Shown here: positions 32,583-41,385 of the stretch, in pieces
How positions within the stretch are numbered: position 1 is the first letter of the stretch
How the letters are laid out: each line of letters opens with the position of its first letter
From: Pseudomonas viridiflava
Lineage (GTDB): Bacteria; Pseudomonadota; Gammaproteobacteria; Pseudomonadales; Pseudomonadaceae
Length of the DNA: 64,000 bases
Assembly (NCBI RefSeq): GCF_900602065.1
Contig: NZ_UWFN01000350.1
Location: 124,001 to 188,000 of the forward strand
Direction: 5' to 3'
Notes under the pieces: generated by a model
What the model was told of the DNA's origin: nothing
The model's input: the letters and a program-made list of their open reading frames with translations, nothing else
The model's database searches: none
Translations under genes and position numbers: made by a program

Positions 32583-33956
32583 TTAAAAAAAGCTCAACCC
32601 CACCTGAAACAGCCGCTCCACATCGCGGATGTACTTTTTATCCACAAGGAACATGATCACGTGGTCGCCGGTTTCGATAACAGTGGCGTCGTGGGCGATG
32701 AGTACTTCGTCGGCACGGATGATGGCGCCAATTGTGGTGCCCGACGGCAACGCGATGTCTTTGATGGCCTTGCCGATCACCTTGCTGGACTTGGCATCGC
32801 CGTGCGCAACCACCTCAATGGCCTCGGCTGCACCGCGACGCAGTGAGTGCACACTGACTATATCGCCGCGTCGCACGTGGGCCAGCAAGGTGCCGATGGT
32901 TGCCAGTTGCGGGCTGACCGCGATATCGATTTCGCCGCCCTGGACCAGATCGACATAGGCCGGGTTGTTGATGATGGTCATCACCTTGCGTGCGCCCATG
33001 CGCTTGGCCAGCAACGACGACATGATGTTGGCTTCGTCGTCGTTGGTCAGGGCCAGGAACAGGTCGGTGTTGGCGATGTTCTCTTCGAGCAGCAGATCGC
33101 GATCCGAAGCACTGCCTTGCAGCACTACGGTGCTGTTCAGCGACTCGGACAAGTGTCGGCAGCGCGCCGGGTTCATCTCGATGATCTTGACCTGATAACG
33201 GCTTTCGATGGCTTCCGCCAGCCGCTCGCCGATATGCCCGCCGCCCGCGATGACAATGCGTTTGTAGTTCTCGTCCAGACGACGCATCTCGCTCATGACG
33301 GCACGAATGTCCGCCTTGGCGGCGATGAAGAACACTTCGTCGTCGGCCTCGATGACCGTGTCGCCTTGCGGCAGGATCGGCCGGTCACGACGGAAGATTG
33401 CGGCTACGCGCATGTCAACATTGGGCATGTGCTCACGCAACTGGCGCAGTTGCTGACCGACCAGCGGGCCGCCGTAATAGGCCTTCACCGCCACCAGCTG
33501 TGCTTTGCCACCTGCGAAGTCGATCACTTGCAGCGAGCCAGGGTATTCGATGAGACGCTTGATGTAGTTGGTGACGACCTGCTCGGGGCTGATCAGTACG
33601 TCGACGGGAATGGCATCGTTGTCGAACAAACCAGCGCGGGTCAGATAGGCCGCTTCCCGCACTCGAGCAATCTTGGTCGGAGTGTGGAACAACGTGTAGG
33701 CCACCTGACAGGCGACCATATTGGTTTCATCGCTGTTGGTCACTGCCACCAACATGTCAGCGTCGTCGGCACCGGCCTGACGGAGTACGGTCGGGAACGA
33801 GCCGCGGCCCTGTACCGTACGGATATCCAGACGATCGCCCAGATCACGCAGCCGGTCGCCATCGGTGTCGACCACGGTGATGTCATTGGCTTCGCTGGCG
33901 AGGTGTTCAGCCAGCGTACCGCCAACCTGCCCTGCGCCGAGGATGATGATTTTCAA
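32583..33956 (-). CDS. trkA: Trk potassium uptake system regulatory protein TrkA
   Basis: TrkA, 457 residues, is the cytoplasmic NAD(H)/nucleotide-binding subunit that gates TrkH/TrkG potassium channels. It holds two RCK modules, with Rossmann motifs GAGQVG (residues 7-12) and GGGHIG (about 239), each followed by a TrkA_C domain. The start is a TTG at 33956 (MKIIILGAGQVG), preceded by AAGGAA seven bases upstream; no ATG gives a full N-terminal beta strand. It follows rsmB, with a REP doublet in the gap. Confidence 0.96.
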   Translation of the reverse strand: MKIIILGAGQVGGTLAEHLASEANDITVVDTDGDRLRDLGDRLDIRTVQGRGSFPTVLRQAGADDADMLVAVTNSDETNMVACQVAYTLFHTPTKIARVREAAYLTRAGLFDNDAIPVDVLISPEQVVTNYIKRLIEYPGSLQVIDFAGGKAQLVAVKAYYGGPLVGQQLRQLREHMPNVDMRVAAIFRRDRPILPQGDTVIEADDEVFFIAAKADIRAVMSEMRRLDENYKRIVIAGGGHIGERLAEAIESRYQVKIIEMNPARCRHLSESLNSTVVLQGSASDRDLLLEENIANTDLFLALTNDDEANIMSSLLAKRMGARKVMTIINNPAYVDLVQGGEIDIAVSPQLATIGTLLAHVRRGDIVSVHSLRRGAAEAIEVVAHGDAKSSKVIGKAIKDIALPSGTTIGAIIRADEVLIAHDATVIETGDHVIMFLVDKKYIRDVERLFQVGLSFF

Positions 33957-34006
33957 TCAGTAATTCCTTGAAAGTTAATCGCAGGGACCTGAGGCGATGA
34001 AGATTC

Positions 34007-34099
34007 TGTGGGAGCGAATTTATTCGCGAAGAGGCCAGCACAGTCGGCAAATATTTATCGCCTTTAACATAGCATTCGCGAATGAATTCGCTCCCATGG
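34007..34099. repeat. REP doublet, GTGGGAGCGAATTCATTCGCGAA family
   Basis: Inverted pair: TGTGGGAGCGAATTTATTCG at the left and TTCGCGAATGAATTCGCTCC at the right. It lies in the gap between rsmB and trkA. Confidence 0.88.
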
Positions 34100-34119
34100 G
34101 TCTCACGACGTAGAGCCTG

Positions 34120-35436
34120 TCAAGCAGCGATCTTGATCAGTTTGGCGTAATAGAACCCGTCATGTCCGCCTTCCTGCGCGAGCAACTGGCGACCGTGTGG
34201 CTGTTTCAGACCGGGCGGCTGCTGGCCGAGCTGACCGGCGATGTCCAGCTCGCGAGCGCCGGAGGTACGGGCCAGGAACGCGTCGATGACTTCGGTGTTC
34301 TCCATGGGCAGTGTCGAGCAGGTGGCGTACAGCAGAATGCCGCCGACTTGCAGGGTTGGCCAAAGGGCATCGAGCAACTCGCCTTGCAGCGTTGCCAACG
34401 CAGGAATGTCATCAGCCTGACGGGTCAGCTTAATGTCGGGATGACGACGGATCACGCCGGTTGCCGAGCAAGGTGCATCGAGCAGGATGCGCTGAAACGG
34501 CTTGCCGTCCCACCATTGGGATGTTTCCCGGGCATCGGCAGCGATCAGTTCGGCGCTCAGGCCCAGGCGCTCAAGGTTTTCGCGCACCCGTACGAGACGC
34601 TTGGCCTCCAGATCCACCGCCACTACGCCTGACAGCGCAGGCTGCACTTCCAGCAAGTGACAGGTTTTACCGCCAGGGGCGCAGCAAGCGTCGAGCACTC
34701 GTTGGCCTGGCGCCAATTCCAGTAGATCGGCAGCCAGTTGCGCGGCTTCGTCCTGCACGCTGATCCAGCCTTCGGCAAAGCCCGGCAGACTGCGTACATC
34801 GCAAGGTTCGGTCAGCAGAATACCGTCCTGACTGAACGTACAGCCGACGGCTTCAATGTCGGCCTTGGCCAGCAGTTCGAGGTATTGATCGCGGCTGTTG
34901 TGCCGACGATTGACCCGCAGAATCATCGGCGGATGCGCGTTGTTGGCGGCGCAGATGGCTTCCCACTGCTCCGGCCAGGCGGCTTTCAAGGCTTTTTGCA
35001 GCCAGCGAGGGTGCGACGTGCGTACCACCGGGTCATGTTCCAGTTCGGCCAACAACGCTTCGCTCTCACGCTGAGCCCGGCGCAATACCGCGTTCAGCAG
35101 AGCTTTCGCCCACGGTTTTTTCAGCTTGTCGGCGCAGCCTACGGTTTCGCCGATAGCCGCATGAGCCGGAATGCGCGAATACAGAAGCTGATACAAGCCC
35201 ACCAGCAGCAACGCCTCGACGTCGGCATCAGCGGCCTTGAAAGGCTTTTGCAACAGTTTTGCCGCCAGCGCCGAAAGACGCGGCTGCCAGCGGGCGGTGC
35301 CGAACGCCAGGTCCTGAGTCAGGCCGCGATCACGAACTTCAACCTTGTCCATCTGCGTCGGCAGCGAACTGTTGAGCGAAGCTTTGCCGCTGAGCACAGC
35401 GGCGAGTGCCTTGGCGGCGGCCAGACGCGGGTTCAT
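34120..35436 (-). CDS. rsmB: 16S rRNA (cytosine967-C5)-methyltransferase RsmB
   Basis: RsmB (Sun/Fmu), 438 residues, methylates C967 of 16S rRNA using SAM. An N-terminal NusB-like RNA-binding domain (about 1-140) precedes the methyltransferase domain with DACCAPGGKT, catalytic-cysteine motif DAPCSATG and the second cysteine in TCSTLPMEN. It overlaps the end of fmt by four bases (ATGA), so fmt and rsmB are coupled. Confidence 0.97.
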   Translation of the reverse strand: MNPRLAAAKALAAVLSGKASLNSSLPTQMDKVEVRDRGLTQDLAFGTARWQPRLSALAAKLLQKPFKAADADVEALLLVGLYQLLYSRIPAHAAIGETVGCADKLKKPWAKALLNAVLRRAQRESEALLAELEHDPVVRTSHPRWLQKALKAAWPEQWEAICAANNAHPPMILRVNRRHNSRDQYLELLAKADIEAVGCTFSQDGILLTEPCDVRSLPGFAEGWISVQDEAAQLAADLLELAPGQRVLDACCAPGGKTCHLLEVQPALSGVVAVDLEAKRLVRVRENLERLGLSAELIAADARETSQWWDGKPFQRILLDAPCSATGVIRRHPDIKLTRQADDIPALATLQGELLDALWPTLQVGGILLYATCSTLPMENTEVIDAFLARTSGARELDIAGQLGQQPPGLKQPHGRQLLAQEGGHDGFYYAKLIKIAA

Positions 35437-36392
35437 TGTGCTGTCACCTGTTGGCCCAGCACGGTGCCGATGGCGAATTTCTCGCGACGGCTGTTGAACA
35501 GGTCAGTGAAATTCAATGGCTTGCCACCCGGTAATTGCAGGCGGGTCAGACGCAGCGCGCCTTGACCACAAGCGACGATCAGACCGTCCTTGCTCGCTTC
35601 CAGAATAGTGCCCGGCTCGCCCTGCCCTTCAGCGAGGCAGGCGGCGAGGACTTTCAAGGCTTCACCGTTCAGCGTGCTGTGGCAGATCGGCCATGGATAG
35701 AAAGCGCGAACCAGCCGCTCCAGCTCGTCAGCCGGACGGGTCCAGTCGATACGCGCTTCGTCTTTGTTGAGCTTGTGAGCGTAAGTGGCGAGGCTGTCAT
35801 CCTGCACTTCGCCGACGAGCGAGCCGTCGGCCAGGCCGGCAATGGCTTGCAACACAGCAGGCGGACCAAGCTCAGCCAGGCGATCATGCAAAGAGCCGCC
35901 GGTGTCTTCAGCGGTGATGGGCGTGACGGCCTTGAGCAGCATCGGACCGGTGTCGAGGCCCAACTCCATACGCATCACCGTAACGCCGCTTTCGGCATCA
36001 CCAGCCTCCACGGCGCGCTGAATCGGCGCCGCACCGCGCCAGCGTGGCAGCAGTGATGCGTGGCTGTTGATGCAGCCCAGACGCGGAATATCCAGCACCA
36101 CTTGTGGCAGGATCAAGCCGTAAGCGACCACCACCAGCAAGTCAGGCTTGAGCGCAGCCAGTTCAGCTTGGGCCGCAGCATCGCGCAAGGTCGGCGGCTG
36201 CAGCACCGGAATATCGTGTTGCAAAGCCAGTTGCTTGACCGGGCTGGGCATCAGCTTTTGTCCACGACCCGCCGGGCGATCAGGCTGGGTGTAGACCGCA
36301 ATGATCTGGTGGGGGCTGTCGAGCAAGGCCTTGAGGTGTTCAGCGGCAAACTCTGGTGTGCCGGCGAAGACGATGCGCAGTGGCTCAGTCAT
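35433..36392 (-). CDS. fmt: Methionyl-tRNA formyltransferase
   Basis: Fmt, 319 residues, transfers a formyl group from 10-formyltetrahydrofolate to initiator methionyl-tRNA. The catalytic region includes INSHASLLPRWRGAAPIQ and the C-terminal OB-fold domain follows. The start MTEPLRIVFAGTPEFAAEHL at 36392 was chosen; the frame extends upstream to 36461 only by reading into a REP element. It pairs with def, encoded just upstream. Confidence 0.97.
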   Translation of the reverse strand: MTEPLRIVFAGTPEFAAEHLKALLDSPHQIIAVYTQPDRPAGRGQKLMPSPVKQLALQHDIPVLQPPTLRDAAAQAELAALKPDLLVVVAYGLILPQVVLDIPRLGCINSHASLLPRWRGAAPIQRAVEAGDAESGVTVMRMELGLDTGPMLLKAVTPITAEDTGGSLHDRLAELGPPAVLQAIAGLADGSLVGEVQDDSLATYAHKLNKDEARIDWTRPADELERLVRAFYPWPICHSTLNGEALKVLAACLAEGQGEPGTILEASKDGLIVACGQGALRLTRLQLPGGKPLNFTDLFNSRREKFAIGTVLGQQVTAQ

Positions 36393-36423
36393 GGGCTTCT
36401 CGTTGGGAAAGGGCATTTTGAAC

Positions 36424-36526
36424 TGTAGGAGCTGCCGAAGGCTGCGATAAGGTTGGAACAACCTTCAGCAACAATGGCCATGGCGACCGGTTCCCGGTCG
36501 TTCGCAGCCTGCGGCAGCTCCTACAG
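36424..36526. repeat. REP doublet, GCTGCCGAAGGCTGCGA family
   Basis: Left arm TGTAGGAGCTGCCGAAGGCT and a slightly diverged right arm ending GCGGCAGCTCCTACA, with a longer spacer than other copies (about 103 bp total). It separates def and fmt, which are transcribed in the same direction. Confidence 0.88.
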
Positions 36527-36537
36527 TCAGGTAGGAA

Positions 36538-37044
36538 TCAAGCGTTCTGCTTGTGCAGTTTTTCGAGCTTTTTCTTGATCCGGTCGCGCTTGAGGTTGGA
36601 CAGGTAATCGACGAACAGCTTGCCGTTCAGGTGATCGCACTCATGCTGGATACACACAGCCAACAGGCCTTCAGCGATTTCTTCGTAAGCTTTGCCGTCG
36701 CGATCCAGCGCTTTGATACGGACCTTTTGCGGGCGATCGACGTTTTCATAGAAGCCCGGAACGGAAAGGCAGCCTTCCTGGTACTGATCCATTTCGTCGG
36801 TCAGCATTTCGATCTCGGGGTTAATGAAAACCCGAGGCTCGCTGCGGTCTTCGCTGAGGTCCATGACCACGACACGTTTGTGGACGTTGACCTGGGTTGC
36901 AGCCAGCCCGATACCTGGCGCCTCATACATGGTTTCAAACATGTCATCGACCAACTGACGAATGTCGGCGTCTACTACGGCCACCGGCTTGGCGATGGTG
37001 CGCAGGCGCGAATCGGGAAACTCGAGGATGTTTAGAATAGCCAT
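36538..37044 (-). CDS. def: Peptide deformylase
   Basis: Def, 168 residues, removes the N-formyl group from new proteins; it needs a ferrous (or zinc) ion. All three motifs are intact: GIGLAATQ, EGCLSVPG with the metal-binding Cys, and HECDHLNG with the HExxH histidines. It diverges from the LysM gene with a 140-bp shared upstream region. Confidence 0.98.
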   Translation of the reverse strand: MAILNILEFPDSRLRTIAKPVAVVDADIRQLVDDMFETMYEAPGIGLAATQVNVHKRVVVMDLSEDRSEPRVFINPEIEMLTDEMDQYQEGCLSVPGFYENVDRPQKVRIKALDRDGKAYEEIAEGLLAVCIQHECDHLNGKLFVDYLSNLKRDRIKKKLEKLHKQNA

Positions 37045-37184
37045 ATACGTAAGAGCTGCACTTGTAGGGTAAAGTCAAAATCGGCTGCTAGGCTTTGGAC
37101 GTCCAGGCGGGGCAACCATTTTTTACACCGAGCCGGATAGGACTCTATGTTCACGCGAAGCAACATGATAAAGGGATTCACTGC

Positions 37185-38210
37185 ATGAGGAAATCACTAC
37201 TCGCCCTGCTGCTGTTGGCCGCGACCGGTCTTGTGCAGGCGCAAGTGCAACTCAGGGAAGGCCATCCGCAGCGTTACACGGTGGTTGCCGGTGACACGCT
37301 TTGGGACATTTCAGGCAAATTCCTCAGCGAGCCCTGGAAATGGCAGGAAATCTGGCGTGCCAACCCGCAGGTCCACGACCCTGATCTGATCTATCCCGGT
37401 GATACTTTGTCGCTGAGTTATGTCGACGGTCAGCCACGGGTAACCCTCAATCGTGGTGAGTCACGCGGCACCGTCAAACTCTCGCCCCGGGTGCGTAGCA
37501 CGCCTATGGTCGAAGCAGTGCCCAGCATCCCTTTGGGGGCGATCAATGCCTTCTTGCTCAGCAACCGTATCGTGGATGCCCCCGAGCAGTTCGACACAGC
37601 GCCTTACATCGTGGCCGGAAATGCCGAGCGTGTGCTAAGCGGTATTGGTGACCGTATTTATGCGCGTGGCGCGGTGGATCCTGCCCATTCGGTGTATGGC
37701 ATCTTCCGTCAGGGTAAAACCTATATCGATCCGGTGACTCAGGAAGTGCTGGGTATCAACGCGGATGAGATTGGCGGTGGTGAGATTGTTGCGTCCGAAG
37801 GCGACGTTTCCACGCTGATGCTGCACCGCTCGAACCAGGAAGTACGGGTGGGGGATCGGCTGTTTGCCAGCGAAGAACGCCCAATCAACTCCAGCTTCTT
37901 ACCCAGCGAGCCGCGCAGCAACATCAATGGCCTGATTATCGACGTTCCTCGGGGCGTGAACCAGGTGGGCGTGATGGATGTTGTGACGGTGGACCGTGGC
38001 AGGCGCGATGGCCTGACAGAAGGTAATGTGCTGGCGATCTACAAGACCGGGGAAACTGTCCGGGATCGCATCACCGGTGAACAAGTCAAAATTCCTGACG
38101 AGCGCTCCGGACTGCTGATGATTTTCCGCACGTACGAAAAACTCAGCTACGGACTGGTTCTTAACGCCAACCGGTCCCTGGAAGTGTTGGACAAGGTCAG
38201 AAACCCTTAG
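37185..38210 (+). CDS. LysM domain-containing periplasmic protein
   Basis: A 341-residue exported protein with a signal peptide ending near LVQAQ (about residue 19) and an N-terminal LysM domain (about 30-80, YTVVAGDTLWDISGKFL...NPQVHDPDLIYPGDTL) that should bind peptidoglycan. The remainder is a conserved Pseudomonas region without a motif I can name. The same def-LysM-dprA order is found widely in the genus. The start at 37185 was chosen because it begins the signal peptide; the earlier start at 37095 does not. Confidence 0.9.
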   Translation: MRKSLLALLLLAATGLVQAQVQLREGHPQRYTVVAGDTLWDISGKFLSEPWKWQEIWRANPQVHDPDLIYPGDTLSLSYVDGQPRVTLNRGESRGTVKLSPRVRSTPMVEAVPSIPLGAINAFLLSNRIVDAPEQFDTAPYIVAGNAERVLSGIGDRIYARGAVDPAHSVYGIFRQGKTYIDPVTQEVLGINADEIGGGEIVASEGDVSTLMLHRSNQEVRVGDRLFASEERPINSSFLPSEPRSNINGLIIDVPRGVNQVGVMDVVTVDRGRRDGLTEGNVLAIYKTGETVRDRITGEQVKIPDERSGLLMIFRTYEKLSYGLVLNANRSLEVLDKVRNP

Positions 38211-38333
38211 CCTCATGTTGCAGAATTAATACAGATTTTTGTCTTCCGTACCCCAGTTATCAAATTGTTGTTAACAGAGTTATCCACAGGAATGGCCACC
38301 CTTCAAGGTGTGCCATAGATCAAGGAAGATCTC

Positions 38334-39446
38334 ATGCCACTGTTTGAAAAAGCTGTCCCTTCGCCTGCGGAACAGGAAGCGCGCCTGCGCTTGCATCGGT
38401 TGCCCGAGGTAGGCCCCAAACGATTTTTCAAGTTAATCAGTGCTTTCGGCAGCGCCTCTGCTGCCCTCGGTGCGCCAGCCAGTGCCTGGCGCTCACTGGG
38501 TTTGCCGGCGGCCAGTGCCGACGCCCGACGCGATGCGGATGTTCGCGACGGTGCTAGCGCGGCGTTGGCCTGGTTAGAGCGTCCGGACCAGCATTTGCTG
38601 ATGTGGGGCGACCCTCACTACCCGGCATTGCTAGCGGAAATTCCCGATCCTCCTCCTCTTCTGTTCGTGGCTGGCAACCTCACTATTCTTGACCGACCAC
38701 AGCTGGGTATGGTCGGCAGCCGCCGAGCTTCGCGTCCGGGGATGGACACGGCTGCCGCTTTTTCCAAAAGTCTCGCCAGTGCCGGTTTTGTCATTACCAG
38801 CGGTCTGGCACTGGGCATTGATGGCGCCGCACATCAAGCGGCTCTGGATGTCGGCGGCTCTACAATCGGCGTGTTGGGCACGGGTATCGAAAAACTTTAT
38901 CCACAGCGACATCGGTCGCTCGCAGCACGGATGATCGCTGAAGGCAGTGCCGTCGTTTCCGAGTTCCCTCTGGACGCTGGGCCTAGCGCCAGTAACTTTC
39001 CTCGACGCAACAGAATCATCAGTGGTTTATCCCTTGGAGTGCTGGTAGTCGAAGCCAGTGTCGCCAGCGGTTCTCTGATCACCGCGCGGCTTGCTGCCGA
39101 ACAAGGCCGCGAGGTCTTTGCCATTCCGGGTTCGATTCACCATCCCGGTGCGCGTGGCTGCCATCAGTTGATTCGGGATGGCGCAGTGCTGGTTGAGACG
39201 GTGCATCACATTCTTGAAGCACTACGTGGCTGGCAAGTCGTTGCGCCAACTGAATCTGTGCAGGCGTCCGACGTCGTTATTGATCATCCATTGCTGGCGC
39301 TGCTGCATGCCGCGCCCCATACCAGCGAAGCCCTGGCGCACTCCAGCGGCTGGAGCTTGCCGAAGGTGCTCGCAGCGCTGACCGAGTTGGAACTGGACGG
39401 CCGTATTACCTGTGAAGCGGGACGATGGTTTGCGCGCGCGGCCTGA
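38334..39446 (+). CDS. dprA: DNA-processing protein DprA
   Basis: DprA (Smf), 370 residues, binds incoming single-stranded DNA and helps load RecA in transformation. The Rossmann-like domain shows VGSRRASRPGM and SGLALGIDGAAHQAAL, and a C-terminal winged-helix-like part follows (about 300-370). AAGGAAG precedes the start. It is followed by tsaC in the same direction. A perfect DnaA box lies at 38897 and another just before the gene at 38280. Confidence 0.97.
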   Translation: MPLFEKAVPSPAEQEARLRLHRLPEVGPKRFFKLISAFGSASAALGAPASAWRSLGLPAASADARRDADVRDGASAALAWLERPDQHLLMWGDPHYPALLAEIPDPPPLLFVAGNLTILDRPQLGMVGSRRASRPGMDTAAAFSKSLASAGFVITSGLALGIDGAAHQAALDVGGSTIGVLGTGIEKLYPQRHRSLAARMIAEGSAVVSEFPLDAGPSASNFPRRNRIISGLSLGVLVVEASVASGSLITARLAAEQGREVFAIPGSIHHPGARGCHQLIRDGAVLVETVHHILEALRGWQVVAPTESVQASDVVIDHPLLALLHAAPHTSEALAHSSGWSLPKVLAALTELELDGRITCEAGRWFARAA

Positions 39447-39483
39447 GGTTAAACTGCCGACAATGTTTTAGCGGAGAGTGAAA

Positions 39484-40041
39484 ATGGTCAGCAGTTGGCG
39501 TGTGCAACAAGCCGCCCGAGAGATTCGCGCCGGTGCGGTAATTGCCTATCCAACCGAAGCGGTGTGGGGGCTGGGTTGTGATCCCTGGGATGAAGAAGCG
39601 GTTTACCGGCTGCTGGCGATCAAGTCGCGGCCTGTGGAAAAAGGGCTGATTCTGATCGCGGACAACATTCATCAGTTTGACTTCCTGTTCGAAGATTTTC
39701 CGGAGCTGTGGCTTGATCGCATGGCCAGTACTTGGCCGGGGCCTAACACCTGGCTGGTGCCACACCAGAACCTGTTGCCGGAGTGGGTGACCGGTATCCA
39801 TGAAACCGTGGCATTGAGGGTCAGTGATCACCCTGTAGTGCGAGAACTCTGTGCACTGGTCGGGCCATTGATTTCCACCTCAGCCAACCCTGCTGGTCGC
39901 CCCGCGGCGCGAAGCCGACTGCGGGTTGAGCAGTATTTCCGAGGGCAGATTGATTCTGTGCTGAGTGGCAGCCTGGGTGGCCGCCGTAACCCAAGCGTGA
40001 TTCGCGATATCGCGACCGCCGAGGTTGTTCGGGCGGGGTAA
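39484..40041 (+). CDS. tsaC: Threonylcarbamoyl-AMP synthase TsaC
   Basis: TsaC (YrdC/RimN), 185 residues, makes threonylcarbamoyl-adenylate from threonine, bicarbonate and ATP, the first step of t6A37 tRNA modification. The YrdC domain motifs AYPTEAVWGLGCDP and PGPNTWLVPH are clear. ATG at 39484 is preferred over the GTG two codons upstream because GCGGAGAG then sits at good spacing. It follows dprA, as is common. Confidence 0.96.
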   Translation: MVSSWRVQQAAREIRAGAVIAYPTEAVWGLGCDPWDEEAVYRLLAIKSRPVEKGLILIADNIHQFDFLFEDFPELWLDRMASTWPGPNTWLVPHQNLLPEWVTGIHETVALRVSDHPVVRELCALVGPLISTSANPAGRPAARSRLRVEQYFRGQIDSVLSGSLGGRRNPSVIRDIATAEVVRAG

Positions 40042-40086
40042 ATTCGGTCCCAAGGGTTGAACATGATCTCGGGCTGATGATGGACC

Positions 40087-40180
40087 TGTGGGACCGAATT
40101 TATTCGGGAAGGCGGTGTTTCAGTCGATACATAAGTGGCGGATGTACCAGCCCCTTCGCGAATGAATTCGCTCCCACAGG
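40087..40180. repeat. REP doublet, mixed arms (GGGACCGAATT / GGGAGCGAATT)
   Basis: Left arm TGTGGGACCGAATTTATTCG and right arm CGCGAATGAATTCGCTCCCA. The two arms belong to different subtypes, so the hairpin has mismatches at matching positions. It occupies the convergent gap between tsaC and qor. Confidence 0.86.
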
Positions 40181-40233
40181 GAATTTAGCTAGCAGGCCCT
40201 CAAAGAATCTCCCTCAGGTGTTTGCATTTCCAA

Positions 40234-41211
40234 TCAAGGAATCAAAATAGTTGAGCCGGTGGTGCGGCGGCCCGACAGTTCGGTCTGCGCTTTGCCTGCA
40301 TCCTTGAGGGCAAATTGCTGAATGTTATCCACCTTGATCTTGCCGCTAGCGAGCATGTTGAACAGTTCGTCTGCCATGCTTTGCAGGTTCTGTGGGGTGT
40401 TGGCGTAGCTGCCCAGGGTTGGGCGAGTCACGTACAGCGAACCTTTACTGGCGAGAATCCCCAGGTTCACGCCCGCCACAGGACCCGATGCATTGCCAAA
40501 GCTGACCAGCAGGCCCCGCGGCGCAACGCAATCCAGTGAAGTGCTCCAGGTGTCCTGGCCTACGCCGTCATAGACCACCGGGCATTTCTGGCCATCGGTC
40601 AGTTCCAGTACACGCTTGGCTACGTCTTCCTTGCTGTAATCAATCACTTCCCATGCACCCAGTGCTTTGGCGTGAGCGGCTTTCTCGGCGGAACTGACAG
40701 TGCCGATCAGCTTTGCGCCCAGCGCCTTGGCCCATTGGGTGGCCAGCGAGCCCACACCACCGGCTGCGGCATGGAACAGGATCGTTTCACCCGGTTTGAC
40801 GACGTAGGTCTGACGCAGCAAATACTGCACGGTCAAACCCTTGAGCATGACGGCGGCAGCTTGTTCGAAACTGATCGCTTCGGGCAGATGCACCAGATTG
40901 GCTTCTGGCAAGGTATGCAGCTCGCTGTAGCTGCCAAGCGGACCGGTGCCATAGGCAACGCGGTCGCCGACTTTGAAACGGCTGACTTCGCTGCCTACCG
41001 CATCAACGATCCCCGCGCCTTCATTACCCAGACCCGACGGGAAGGACGGGACCGGATACAGGCCGCTACGGAAGTAGGTTTCAATGAAATTCAGGCCGAT
41101 GGCCTTGTTGCGCACACGTACCTGTTGCGGGCCAGGCTGGGCCGGTTCGAAGTCCACATACTCAAGAACTTCCGGGCCGCCGGTTGTGCTGAACTGGATA
41201 CGCTTTGCCAT
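40234..41211 (-). CDS. qor: NADPH:quinone reductase (zinc-free MDR family)
   Basis: Qor, 325 residues, reduces quinones with NADPH. It belongs to the medium-chain dehydrogenase superfamily but lacks structural zinc cysteines. The N-terminal GroES-like part (NEGAGIVDAVGSEVSRFKVG) is followed by a Rossmann domain with AAAGGVGSLATQWAKALGA. Its location between tsaC and hemF matches other Pseudomonas. It diverges from hemF over 174 bp. Confidence 0.95.
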   Translation of the reverse strand: MAKRIQFSTTGGPEVLEYVDFEPAQPGPQQVRVRNKAIGLNFIETYFRSGLYPVPSFPSGLGNEGAGIVDAVGSEVSRFKVGDRVAYGTGPLGSYSELHTLPEANLVHLPEAISFEQAAAVMLKGLTVQYLLRQTYVVKPGETILFHAAAGGVGSLATQWAKALGAKLIGTVSSAEKAAHAKALGAWEVIDYSKEDVAKRVLELTDGQKCPVVYDGVGQDTWSTSLDCVAPRGLLVSFGNASGPVAGVNLGILASKGSLYVTRPTLGSYANTPQNLQSMADELFNMLASGKIKVDNIQQFALKDAGKAQTELSGRRTTGSTILIP

Positions 41212-41385
41212 TTTGTTCTCTCCATGATCATCGAAACAGGAATGTGAAAGCGCTCTATCGGACTCCTTCGTTTGCGCTTCGTCAACTGCGGTCGATTGGT
41301 CGCGGGTGGTATGCTACGCGCCAATTTCGCTGCGCCCCTTCAAGTCCGGGTGCCCAGCCGTTTGAAGTCAGTTTAAGAGGTCGCC

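Noticed and set aside
36393..36461. Longer Fmt beginning at 36461.
   Set aside because: The added codons are a translation of a REP arm (GCTGCCGAAGGCTGC) and not part of the protein family.
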